From Candidatus Bathyarchaeota archaeon (lineage in GTDB: Archaea > Thermoproteota > Bathyarchaeia > 40CM-2-53-6), in NCBI GenBank assembly GCA_005888755.1, contig VBBQ01000038.1, positions 1 to 28,085 of the forward strand: a DNA stretch of 28,085 nucleotides, given 5' to 3'. The notes under the pieces are model-generated. The model saw only the letters and a program-made list of their open reading frames with translations. It was not told the DNA's origin and did not search any database. A program made the position numbers and the translations under genes. Below are positions 7,725-14,373 of this stretch, in pieces (the stretch's first letter is position 1; each line of letters starts with the position of its first letter).

Positions 7725-8624
7725 ATGACGAAGTGTCCTAGTTGCGGGGTAGGTTTTCAGAAACACAATGACTTCGATGATCTCGCGGGTCATTTTGTTG
7801 CGGAGGCGGGACGGAGCGATGCGGGGCATGTGATGTGGCTGAACCGGAACATCACCAAGAACAAATCCGATCGAAAGAAGTTGTCGAGATTATTGAGTGA
7901 ATTCTTCAGTCTGGGAGGCGGTAGTCTGGAGGCGTGGGTTAAACGGCGTTTTATCGAGAAATTCTATGGATCAAGTCCGCACCCGTTCGTGGTGGCGTTG
8001 CAGCATCCCTCCCGCGCCGTATTGCTCGGCTATGTTGTTGAGCATCAGCATTTCCTCCGTCAGTGGGTCCGGTCCTGTGCCTTCATCATGGCCCGGTCAG
8101 GCGAGTTGGAGGTGGTCTTGTATGAGGCGGATAATATCTTCACCGAGATGGTTGGTGAACCTAGTAAGCCCAGCCATTATGAGTTGTTACTTAGGATGGG
8201 TGAGAGTCTCGGGCTGGATCGGAAGAAAGTCAAGCGGACACCTCCCTTGCCTGACACACGGGAAGCGATTCGGGTCTGGGACGGCATCTGTCAGGATGAC
8301 CACTGGACAGAAGCGATGGCAGCAATGCACGGGCTGGAACTGATAGCGAATCGGAAGTTGAAGGCTGAGGGTGCGAGCATCGGATATTTTGACCCAGTGA
8401 TATTGAAGAACAGGGAAGTATCGAAAGAAGCGAAAGCGTTCTTGCGGGAAGGGTATGAAGCGGATGTGGGGCATTCTGAAGAAGCCCTGGGTCTTGTGAG
8501 GAAATATTCTAGAAAATTGGGGAATATGGATGACGTTCAGGCTACGTTTCTTAGATCGATTGACTATTTCGACCGATACCTAATGGCCCGGTTGGAGAGG
8601 AGTAGACAGTTTGAAAGTAGCTGA
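7725..8624 (+). CDS. Zinc-finger plus heme-oxygenase-like (TenA/PqqC/CADD-type) protein
   Basis: This roughly 299-residue protein has two parts. An N-terminal CPSCG element with later His residues (H14, H23 counting from ATG 7725) forms a likely C2H2-type zinc ribbon. From about residue 45 it is an all-helical domain with features of the heme-oxygenase-like fold: a VVEHQHFLRQW helix (about 104-114), E-A-D-x-x-x-x-E (about 134-141), H151 in SHYELLLRMGESLGL, and a final long helix. These Glu/His/Asp positions fit a dinuclear iron site as in CADD and other HO-like diiron oxidases, but an inactive TenA-like role is possible. The start ATG 7725 has GAGGT eight bases upstream; TTG 7722 is an alternative. 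The zinc-finger fusion is unusual for the fold. The 3' end overlaps the next gene. Confidence 0.75.
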   Translation: MTKCPSCGVGFQKHNDFDDLAGHFVAEAGRSDAGHVMWLNRNITKNKSDRKKLSRLLSEFFSLGGGSLEAWVKRRFIEKFYGSSPHPFVVALQHPSRAVLLGYVVEHQHFLRQWVRSCAFIMARSGELEVVLYEADNIFTEMVGEPSKPSHYELLLRMGESLGLDRKKVKRTPPLPDTREAIRVWDGICQDDHWTEAMAAMHGLELIANRKLKAEGASIGYFDPVILKNREVSKEAKAFLREGYEADVGHSEEALGLVRKYSRKLGNMDDVQATFLRSIDYFDRYLMARLERSRQFESS

Positions 8625-8901
8625 GAAAGGCTGCGCGATCTGCCAGGCAACATGGGGCGACTACTGGGAAGAGATCGAAGGACAACGCATGTTCTTTTGT
8701 TGTGATATCTGCGCGATCGAATTCAAGAACATGATAAACGAGGTAAAGAAAAGAACAGGATGGAAGACGATTGACGAGATCAAGATGACGGGGAACTATC
8801 GAGGACGTGAGTGTACGGCTTTGTATGCTGGCAAGAAATATGGCTTTTCAATCCGGTTTGACTCGAAGGGCGGAATAGACTCCTTCAGCGAACGTGCCTA
8901 A
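8611..8901 (+). CDS. Ta0938-like Cys-rich zinc-binding protein
   Basis: This 96-residue protein begins GCAICQATWGDYW and continues with a FFCCDICAIEF element near residues 28-38. The two Cys clusters (C-x2-C and C-C-x2-C) would hold a metal ion. The pattern CA-x-C-x-x-T/S-W-G-x-Y-W...FFCCxxCA is the one I recall for Thermoplasma Ta0938, a small zinc-binding archaeal protein of unknown function. The C-terminal half (TALYAGKKYGFSIRFDSKGGI) is beta. The start is TTG 8611, 14 bases inside the preceding gene, so translation is probably coupled and the product likely works with the HO-like protein. Recognition is from memory of the motif, not from an alignment. Confidence 0.7.
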   Translation: MKVAEKGCAICQATWGDYWEEIEGQRMFFCCDICAIEFKNMINEVKKRTGWKTIDEIKMTGNYRGRECTALYAGKKYGFSIRFDSKGGIDSFSERA

Positions 8902-9026
8902 GTTTCGTAGGTTACAGTCCAAGACCCATTTAGAGGATAACTGTCCATCATCTATTTGGATCTGAGCCTTCTTCTTCGAGGAACGCTCCGTTCATGCAAA
9001 AGTGCTTTCGCCTTCTTCAGGAACCC

Positions 9027-9342
9027 TTATGCTCTCTCGAGAATATCCTCTGCACCCTCAACTGAGGAGACTACCCCGTAATCAGCGGATTCTCGCATGA
9101 TCATCGCGTCTCTGAAATCATCAAACATTTGCTGAGGAATCTCGCTTGAATAAAGGTCGCGGAGCATGGCCTGAAGCCCGCGGTGACTTTTTTCTCTGTA
9201 ACCTCGAGCGAACAATAACGCCCTCGCAGCGTGAAAGATCCAGTAGTAGCCCTGGACCGTTGCCCACTTGTGATCCCCATCGAGGGACCGCCTAGCTGCT
9301 GCAAGATCGGATTCGGGCAACTGCGAACTCTTTCTCGATCAC
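9027..9342 (-). pseudogene. HEPN-domain protein, frameshifted near its start and truncated near its end
   Basis: The central part is a clear HEPN domain: a helix ATVQGYYWIFHAARALLFARG, then YREKSH, which gives the R-x(4-6)-H RNase motif, then a C-terminal helix ending MIMRESADYG. Two defects are visible. The N-terminus expected for the family (VIEKEFAVA..., GTG start at 9342) is in a different frame from ESDLAAARRSL; one surplus base in the GGG at 9315-9317 (plus strand) separates them. At the other end, TAA at 9027-9029 interrupts a frame that continues GFLKKAKALL, the usual last HEPN helix, to a TAG at 8952. It follows the MNT gene at 9405 in the same direction, as in MNT-HEPN toxin-antitoxin pairs. 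If both defects are real, the toxin is inactivated. Confidence 0.7.
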
Positions 9343-9404
9343 ATCTCCAGAAATCTTGGCTTTCGTGATCCTCCGAGAACTTAGAAGCCTCCTATGATGC
9401 GGGC

Positions 9405-9950
9405 TTACTCTTTCTCCCAGAGGATTCTCCCTCGAGAAATGTTATCGTACAACGGCCTCTCATCCCTTCGCAATCGAATCTCACCCTGAGCGTCAACTAT
9501 TATCGTGGAGAGATGTCCGACAAGCTTTTTCCCGGCTCGCCGTACAGCATCCTTCGCCTTTGAAGGGTCACGTGTAAGAATGAACAAGTCCAAGTCGCTG
9601 TCCTTCGCATCCTTCCCCTCAGCACTACTACCGAAAAGGATGATACGTTCGGTATCGCCTTTGAGATCTTCGACGAGCTTGCGCAGGTCTATGATGTTGA
9701 ACAAGACCTTGAGCTCCCTTGAAACCGGGTTCGACAGGTTCAACCTGTAGAACTTCATCCTCCCTTTCTCCTCCATTTCCAGCAGCCCTGAGTCCTGCAG
9801 TGCACGGAGCGTCATGCTTGCAGCCCCGGAGCTCACTCCGGCCCTTTCGGCGATCTCCCTGCCGTGAAATGAGTTGTCAGGATCCTCTGCAAGGAACCGT
9901 AGAATGGTCAGCGTGACTGCTGTGAAATTGATGCTCATTTTCCTGAGCAT
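9405..9950 (-). CDS. Winged-helix/nucleotidyltransferase (MNT) antitoxin
   Basis: This 181-residue two-domain protein has a winged helix at about residues 8-72: HGREIAERAGVSSGAASMTLRALQDSGLLE is a typical helix-turn-helix, and KGRMKFYRLN is the wing. A minimal nucleotidyltransferase follows at about 88-175, with G107-S108 and S-D-x-D (D119, D121) and a third carboxylate in STIIVDAQGEI. MNT antitoxins of this type neutralise HEPN RNase partners, in known cases by AMPylating them. Here the DNA-binding domain is fused, so the protein probably also represses its own promoter. ATG 9950 lies within the operator; ATG 9938 is an alternative that fits the TATA box better. It is transcribed ahead of the damaged HEPN gene. 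Confidence 0.85.
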   Translation of the reverse strand: MLRKMSINFTAVTLTILRFLAEDPDNSFHGREIAERAGVSSGAASMTLRALQDSGLLEMEEKGRMKFYRLNLSNPVSRELKVLFNIIDLRKLVEDLKGDTERIILFGSSAEGKDAKDSDLDLFILTRDPSKAKDAVRRAGKKLVGHLSTIIVDAQGEIRLRRDERPLYDNISRGRILWEKE

Positions 9951-9975
9951 ATGCTCATTATTTTGAACATATAAA
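9931..9975 (-). promoter_or_regulatory. MNT-HEPN promoter with three operator half-sites
   Basis: TGAGCATATGCTCA (9944-9957) is a perfect 14-bp palindrome. A third half-site ATGCTCA lies at 9931-9937, so 7-bp half-sites occur as inverted pairs on both sides of 9944-9950. On the minus strand TTTATATG (9975-9968) is a good archaeal TATA box about 25 bp from the predicted start site, which would fall on the palindrome. Autorepression by the winged-helix MNT protein is the natural reading. Confidence 0.65.
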
Positions 9976-10079
9976 GAATGATGTTACTTTCGAACGACCC
10001 TTCCCTGAGATGGTCAGTACCTACCGTCTATGGTATCTGAGGTGCCATAACGTATAGGATTTCAGTGTCTCGAAACTGT

Positions 10080-10295
10080 TCAGCCTTTCCATATGCCTAT
10101 TGCGAGGCCGACCAGGAAGGCTGCGGAGGTTATCGGTAGGATGCTTGCGAGGCTGGAGGCCTGGCTGGCGATAGCGGGGACTTGCGAGGCGACTCTGTAG
10201 ATCGTTGTCTTATTGTTGTCGCTCAGCGTGAGGTTGATGTAGCCTGTTGCGACCAGAAGGCCGACGAGGGATACTATGGCGAGTCCGAGCTTCAC
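10080..10295 (-). CDS. FUN14-like membrane protein, 5' end unclear
   Basis: The assigned part (71 residues from GTG 10295) has hydrophobic helices at both ends and a polar middle (LSDNNKTTIYRVASQ). The same open frame continues upstream without an ATG, GTG or TTG to TGA at 10398-10400, encoding GSGLVVSALIVLAIGFLVGV then VLKK. A Gly-rich helix followed by two Lys and a second hydrophobic helix is the FUN14 pattern, so the true protein is likely about 100 residues and the visible start is internal. A TTG at 10401 in another frame (MNIPGIL) would join if one base near 10380 were removed. FUN14 proteins are small membrane proteins of unclear prokaryotic role. Confidence 0.55.
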   Translation of the reverse strand: MKLGLAIVSLVGLLVATGYINLTLSDNNKTTIYRVASQVPAIASQASSLASILPITSAAFLVGLAIGIWKG

Positions 10296-10458
10296 AGTTT
10301 TCTTGAGAACTACCCCGACTAGGAAGCCTATTGCCAGAACGATTAGGGCGGAGACGACTAGCCCTGATCCGAGATCAAATGAGAATGCCAGGGATGTTCA
10401 ACCCTATACTCACGTGAGGTACTCTTAAGATGTTCCGAGCGCAAGCTCTCTGAAACCT

Positions 10459-11103
10459 TTGACCCGGTTGATCAAGACGGGCCAGATTCAGATCGTTCTG
10501 ACGTGGGGAGCGATAGTTGCGATGTTGAGCGGGGGTGTCTTTGGTGTCATGTGGACGTTTCCCAACGATCAGGGCGGCATTGTTAACGCGGTCTTGAGTG
10601 GAGAAACCGAAAGCGCCAGTTATCTCGGCCCCAAGGGCAACGGGACCCTCATCAGGCCTGGGTCTGAGGGGCAATTCATCATGTTCTATCAGACAAGAAT
10701 CCAGGCAGGAATGGGCGCCGGGACGTATCTCGTGCCCAGCGGTGAGGGCTTCGCGTTTGGTCACTTCTTGTGGACGACGCCGAGCTCGACCCTCTCATCT
10801 TTCGAAGTGCGGTATGCCATTTTCACTTTCGAGTTCTCCTCACAACTAGGGCCCCCGTCGCCCTTATGGTTCACGGGTCCCCAGGGAGACCTGACCGCGT
10901 TATCGTATGGTATCAAGTATGGTGGGCTTGAGAACACGAGGCCAGGATCGCTTTTCCAAACGAGGATTATCGAAGTATCCGGTTCCGGCAACTATACTCT
11001 GCACTACTTCAACAGGGGAGCGCAAAATGCAACTGGGATAGTGGCTATGGGGGGGGTTCTAGTTCGGTCGTTTTTTCAAGGCCCTATCTGTACGCTGGAG
11101 TGA
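10459..11103 (+). CDS. Surface protein, extracellular domain separated from its anchor by a frameshift
   Basis: The product is 214 residues as read. A hydrophobic segment near residues 9-33 is a signal peptide or N-terminal membrane helix. An extracellular beta-rich domain follows, with many Gly/Ser/Thr residues and repeated aromatic strands (FEVRYAIFTFEF, then an Asn-Tyr-Thr-Leu-His-Tyr strand near residue 178). The frame runs into a G8 tract (11049-11056), after which the last 16 residues look non-native and stop at 11101. One base fewer in that tract continues as MGGSSSVVFSRPYLYAG and a membrane helix ending at 11210. The start used is 10459; its family is not recognised. The upstream region is shared with the FUN14-like gene on the other strand. 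Confidence 0.55.
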   Translation: MTRLIKTGQIQIVLTWGAIVAMLSGGVFGVMWTFPNDQGGIVNAVLSGETESASYLGPKGNGTLIRPGSEGQFIMFYQTRIQAGMGAGTYLVPSGEGFAFGHFLWTTPSSTLSSFEVRYAIFTFEFSSQLGPPSPLWFTGPQGDLTALSYGIKYGGLENTRPGSLFQTRIIEVSGSGNYTLHYFNRGAQNATGIVAMGGVLVRSFFQGPICTLE

Positions 11104-11210
11104 CTACGATTGTGCTCGCTGTCGCATTGGCGGTGGAAACAGGATTCGTGTTACGACGGAGGGGTAAGCCCGCAGCTTCAGGGCCTGGACCCGGCGTGGT
11201 CACGGGCTAG
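11058..11210 (+). other. Displaced C-terminal membrane anchor of the preceding surface protein
   Basis: In the frame that includes TCT 11058-11060, the sequence reads SSSVVFSRPYLYAG, then a hydrophobic helix TTIVLAVALAVETGFVL, then RRRGKP and a Gly/Pro tail, ending at TAG 11208-11210. This is a typical type I membrane anchor with a positively charged cytoplasmic end. It lacks its own start and joins naturally to the 10459 gene by a one-base change in the G8 run. Confidence 0.6.
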
Positions 11211-11220
11211 AGCAAGACTT

Positions 11221-11325
11221 TCAAAGGTGGCTCATGATTTCATCGAAGCTAGTGTATCTCAGTTCTAGGATCCTGAATCCTCTCCTCCTCCTTAGTAGGG
11301 TCCGAATCTTGGTTTCCGTGGAGGT
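11221..11325 (-). pseudogene. C-terminal remnant of a DUF559-like nuclease-fold gene (third copy)
   Basis: The minus-strand frame ending at TGA 11223-11221 reads STETKIRTLLRRRRGFRILEL followed by RYTSFDEIMSHL. This matches the C-terminal part of the two relatives at 12056-12369 (YRILELSYS) and 14374-14661 (KETRSYLRKKGCKTLELAY). The N-terminal two thirds, including the FVD-x-PVH motif, are absent. The fragment ends where the vapBC promoter begins, suggesting that the toxin-antitoxin module displaced the rest. It is not expected to be expressed as a functional protein. Confidence 0.55.
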
Positions 11326-11337
11326 AAGGGAACGAAT

Positions 11338-11365
11338 AAGTAGTACCTATAGGCAGGTACTACTT
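11338..11365 (+). promoter_or_regulatory. Operator of the first AbrB/PIN (vapBC) pair
   Basis: Perfect 11-bp inverted repeat: AAGTAGTACCT (11338-11348) and AGGTACTACTT (11355-11365), spacer ATAGGC. It ends eight bases before the vapB ATG at 11374. A weak TATA-like GAATAAG overlaps the left arm. Binding by the AbrB-type antitoxin, alone or with its toxin, is the usual mode of control for such pairs. Confidence 0.7.
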
Positions 11366-11373
11366 GACTCTTT

Positions 11374-11601
11374 ATGACAGAAGTCGTCGTGACTAGAAAG
11401 GGACAGACCACAATCCCTGTGGAGATGCGACGGAAGTACAAGATTGAGGAAGGGTCCCGACTTGAGGCTATTGACACCGGTAGCGGTATTCTGCTGAAGC
11501 CGGAATTGACAACGGCTGACCTTGCGGGTTCTGGGAAGAAACACGCGAGCGTCTCGGAGATGAAACGTCTACTGGACCGGATGCGAGCAGAGGATGCCTA
11601 G
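11374..11601 (+). CDS. vapB: AbrB-type antitoxin (VapB)
   Basis: This 75-residue protein has an N-terminal SpoVT/AbrB swapped-hairpin DNA-binding domain (residues 2-45: VTRKGQTTIPVEMRRKYKIEEGSRLEAI...GILLKPE) and a C-terminal helical tail (SVSEMKRLLDRMRAEDA) that would bind and block the PIN toxin. The start is ATG 11374, directly after an 11-bp-arm inverted repeat that is probably its own operator. The stop overlaps the start of the PIN gene by eight bases, giving translational coupling. Length and order (antitoxin first) are standard for vapBC. Confidence 0.9.
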   Translation: MTEVVVTRKGQTTIPVEMRRKYKIEEGSRLEAIDTGSGILLKPELTTADLAGSGKKHASVSEMKRLLDRMRAEDA

Positions 11602-11983
11602 GGCAACCTACGATACGCGTTTCTTCGTTGAACACTATTACTCTGGCGACGCCCTGGTCACCGACTCAACCACTAACGAGATCCGAAGGGAAAAGGAAAA
11701 GGCCATCTCCTCAATAGTTCTGCACGAAGTTTACAGGCTGACTCTTCAGAAGGACGGGCGGCAGACTGCTCGCCTCCGCACCGGGCTCCTGAGCAAAGAT
11801 TTCAAGGTCATTCCGGTTGACGAGGAATTAGCTGTCACCTCTGGGGAGCTAAGACAAGAGTACCACATTTCAATGGCCGACAGTATCATCGCAGCCACAG
11901 CTTCGTCCCTACGGGCAGTCTGCGTCACCGACGACCCCCATATCCGAGGCATCCGAGAAGTCAAGACCCGATGGATAACCTGA
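11594..11983 (+). CDS. vapC: PIN-domain toxin (VapC), predicted RNase
   Basis: This 129-residue PIN protein has acidic residues in the expected order: D7 (in TYDTRFF), E45 (LHEVYR), D96 (ADSIIAA) and D113/D114 (TDDPH). These would coordinate the divalent metals used for RNA cleavage, usually of tRNA or rRNA in VapC toxins. The start is ATG 11594, overlapping the antitoxin gene. All catalytic carboxylates are present, so the toxin is predicted active and held by the adjacent VapB. The downstream 70 bases carry no recognisable gene before the damaged DUF559-like copy on the opposite strand. Confidence 0.88.
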   Translation: MPRATYDTRFFVEHYYSGDALVTDSTTNEIRREKEKAISSIVLHEVYRLTLQKDGRQTARLRTGLLSKDFKVIPVDEELAVTSGELRQEYHISMADSIIAATASSLRAVCVTDDPHIRGIREVKTRWIT

Positions 11984-12055
11984 CCTTCCTAGGATCCTTT
12001 ATTCGGTCAAAGATCTGCGAGTATCCTACTTTCAGATGATACCCATCATTTCCCG

Positions 12056-12369
12056 TTATAACTCGTCCCTTTCCCTATCCGAGCAGCCACTGTAACTCAG
12101 TTCTAAGATCCTATACCCTCTTTTCCGTAATAGTGTTCGCAGTTCTCGTCTCTCACCATCTGGCTCGCCTTTAGGTGGACCGGACCGTCAACGAACACGA
12201 TCAACGGCCGAGATTCTATCGGGAAGTAAAAGTCGGCCGTAGTTACAGGTATCTCAACCTGAGTCAGATAGTTCACCCGGTCATCTTGTAGCTTGAGAGC
12301 TAGTTCATGCTCCATCCGTGAGGGGTTAACGTTAAGGCGGTCACGCCAGTCGCTCCGCTGACGCGACAT
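12056..12369 (-). pseudogene. DUF559/Vsr-like nuclease-fold protein, second copy, frameshifted
   Basis: The first 88 residues are readable from ATG 12369: EHELALKLQDD, then VTTADFYF, then LIVFVDGPVHL, then KEGIGS and a stop near 12103. One extra base in the CCC at 12116-12118 (GGG on the coding strand) restores EGYRILELSYSGCSDRERDEL to a TAA at 12056, which aligns with the copy at 14374. The motif order ADF...(x)V-D-G-x-V-H...G-Y-R-I-L-E-L resembles DUF559/very-short-patch endonucleases, but the Glu normally before the VDG Asp is replaced by Phe, so nuclease activity is doubtful. It lies between vapC and a NERD-domain gene. Confidence 0.6.
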
Positions 12370-12396
12370 CCTGGTAGGGTCCTTCAGGGATAGAGC

Positions 12397-12525
12397 CTAG
12401 GACCTAGACACTCCCACGAAGGAAGGAAGCACCGGCAGGAGCTTGTGAACTTTCTCGCAGTCGATTCCCTTGGACCGGAGTTCCTTTGCCAGTCCGCTGA
12501 TATTCGCATCGGTGACATAATTCAT
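12397..12525 (-). CDS. Small protein resembling the start of a PIN-like (DUF5615-type) domain; possibly a remnant
   Basis: This 42-residue frame runs from ATG 12525 to TAG 12399-12397: YVTDANISGLAKELRSKGID followed by CEKVHKLL. The D-x-N-I-S...L-A-x-E-L-R-x-x-G-x-D pattern is that of the first strand and helix of Mut7-C/DUF5615-like PIN-fold proteins, which normally continue for 60-100 residues more. The open frame also extends upstream to about 12597 (EPSLDSGYCRDANM) without a standard start. This suggests a fragment of a decayed gene rather than a complete one. It sits directly downstream of the NERD gene. Confidence 0.35.
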   Translation of the reverse strand: MNYVTDANISGLAKELRSKGIDCEKVHKLLPVLPSFVGVSRS

Positions 12526-12572
12526 GTTGGCATCCCTGCAATAGCCGCTGTCTAAAGAAGGCTCTATGAGAG

Positions 12573-13337
12573 TTACGCGAAAACCGGGAATCTCGCTCTA
12601 TCATTCGCCAGAACCTTGGTAGCTATTTTCTCGGCATAAACGGGTGTGATCTGGAATCCCGGGTTCTGGCTCAAGACGAAGTTACGGACAGTTCCGCCCT
12701 TCAAGACCGGGACTGTTGGGTGGTGTAGCCATAGTTGGACGGCTGGGTGGGTGAAGACAATGACCGGGTTCACGAATACAGTGAAGCCTGATGTGTGAAG
12801 CAGTCCTCCAAGGGTGTCAGCGTTATTCTTCGCTTGAACGCTCACGCTCTTCACGTCGTATTTCTGGCGCCTTCCTTGTAAGAACCATCGGTCTCCATAG
12901 CAGACATACTTGCCCGAGTAATTTTTTGTCTCAAAGACAAAGATGCCAGTCGGCCCAACCAGAACATGGTCGATGTTCCCTCTCGCGCCGGGCAACATCA
13001 CATCGTTCAGTAGAAGGAACTCGTCCCCGAGATAGGACAGCTCCGACGCAACACTCTGTTCTCCCTCCAATCCCTTCCTTATGTTCCCAACATCGAGCCA
13101 ATAGCCTACCCCAATCATGACCAAAACAAAACCAGAACCAGCCAGGACAGTTCCAACAGCAAATCCCGTGCCCGAATCGACCAGTCCAATTCCCAAGCCT
13201 GATGGTGCGGCCAGGGCGAGGAGAAGTCCCCCTCTGAGGCCCCAGAATCTCAGTTTTCGATCTGCAGTCTGGATTTTTCCGAGCGCAAAGTTCGAAGCCG
13301 GCTTAATTAGTCTCAAGCGAATGAATCGAGAAACCAC
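12573..13337 (-). CDS. Membrane-anchored NERD-domain protein
   Basis: This 254-residue protein has two hydrophobic segments at about residues 35-55 and 58-80, followed by a NERD (nuclease-related) domain at about 89-190. Its core is GLEGEQSVASEL, then GNIDHVLVGPTGIFVFETKN with D123, E136 and K138, matching the D...E-x-K of the PD-(D/E)XK nuclease fold, and a Trp/Tyr-containing GDRWF strand. NERD domains occur in proteins linked to DNA processing or defence, and the role of membrane-bound versions is unknown. The C-terminal 60 residues (FVNPVIVFTHPAVQLWLH) look like a further beta segment. The start is GTG 13337. It lies within a cluster of other nuclease-fold genes. Confidence 0.82.
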   Translation of the reverse strand: MVSRFIRLRLIKPASNFALGKIQTADRKLRFWGLRGGLLLALAAPSGLGIGLVDSGTGFAVGTVLAGSGFVLVMIGVGYWLDVGNIRKGLEGEQSVASELSYLGDEFLLLNDVMLPGARGNIDHVLVGPTGIFVFETKNYSGKYVCYGDRWFLQGRRQKYDVKSVSVQAKNNADTLGGLLHTSGFTVFVNPVIVFTHPAVQLWLHHPTVPVLKGGTVRNFVLSQNPGFQITPVYAEKIATKVLANDRARFPVFA

Positions 13338-13516
13338 ACCCCGATTAAGGATATCGGAAATGACGTTTCAGTAGACTCCAAGAGATCCAACCATCCCGCT
13401 TCGATAGCTCACAACGTGAGAGCTTCGTTGTCAGGATAGGCTACACCTTTCTGACAAGTCTCAGGGAACACACAGCCCAAGTCACCTTATGTCCCCATCT
13501 CTAGGGGTTAGAAGAG

Positions 13517-14344
13517 TTGGAGTTGAAGCTCAAGTGGTTCCACAGCCACCGACCACTAGCGACACTACTGATATTCGTAATAGTAACTAGCATCTTCGGG
13601 GTCTACGTGGCGTTTGGGACCGACTGGCTTCGAGGCCAACTGCTAGTCTGCCCAGGCTGTAACCCTCCAGAGATGCTGCAGGTTGACCATTACACTGTCC
13701 AAAACAATACGAGCAATAAACCCACCATGCTGACCATGTGGCTCTTCGGCCACGGTCCCGCGGGCAAGAGCCTCCAGGTGCAGGAACTATACCTGGAAAA
13801 CGGACCGATGAAATATCCAGGATGCCAATGGATCCCCTACAACGAGTCGAGCTGCCTTACGCCCTTCACTGTTCAAGGAGTCAATGTACCATCGCAGTCG
13901 ATTGTCCCGGTGAGCATTGACACTAGCAGCCAGGGAATCTACTTTACGACAGGTCAAGATTACAGGTTCGACATTGTGACTGACAAAGGCTGGTTTGGCG
14001 GTTTAATCGTCACCTATCCCCCACCAGGATTGGTCATGACAGGATACACGATAGGAGTCGACAATGGTCAGTCGAAGGCCACCAGACTGACACTGACACT
14101 GGCAAATATGGCGACCACTCCTGTGACCCTTGTCTCTCTCACTTTGAAAGACGTAACTCCATATCTCAACTCTACATCATACTCATTTCCGATGAATAAT
14201 CCAACGATAAACCAGCCACTAGCGGCTACTCAGGCCACACTCGACACTCTTAGTTCAGGTTTTTACTTCGAACATCAACACACTTACTCTCTCACGATCA
14301 TATCATCAAAAGGCCTGAACTCGACAACTGCTCTCAACTACTAG
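13517..14344 (+). CDS. Membrane-anchored extracellular protein of unknown function
   Basis: This 275-residue protein has an N-terminal hydrophobic helix (residues 14-33, after a Lys/His-rich start) that is not followed by a clear cleavage site, so it is probably a membrane anchor. The rest is an extracellular beta-rich region with conserved-looking Cys pairs (CPGC near residues 45-48, and C103/C113) and two similar halves. QVDHYTVQNNTSNKPTMLTM (about 55-74) and MTGYTIGVDNGQSKATRLTL (about 174-193) each open an Ig-like unit, and each half ends with a Y-R-F-D-I-V / Y-S-L-T-I-I strand before a Ser/Lys-Gly turn. This suggests an internal duplication. The start is TTG 13517; no family is recognised. 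Confidence 0.6.
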   Translation: MELKLKWFHSHRPLATLLIFVIVTSIFGVYVAFGTDWLRGQLLVCPGCNPPEMLQVDHYTVQNNTSNKPTMLTMWLFGHGPAGKSLQVQELYLENGPMKYPGCQWIPYNESSCLTPFTVQGVNVPSQSIVPVSIDTSSQGIYFTTGQDYRFDIVTDKGWFGGLIVTYPPPGLVMTGYTIGVDNGQSKATRLTLTLANMATTPVTLVSLTLKDVTPYLNSTSYSFPMNNPTINQPLAATQATLDTLSSGFYFEHQHTYSLTIISSKGLNSTTALNY

Positions 14345-14373
14345 TCTATTCCGCGTCAGCCTCTTCGTCTATC

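Noticed and set aside
12404-12604. 66-codon minus-strand frame
   Set aside because: Arg/Gln/His-rich sequence; the alternative frame (12397-12525) in the same place reads as a PIN-like start and is preferred.
13407-13419. CTCAC/GTGAG mini-hairpin upstream of the 13517 gene
   Set aside because: Five base pairs with a three-base loop and no clear relation to a promoter; too short to be meaningful.
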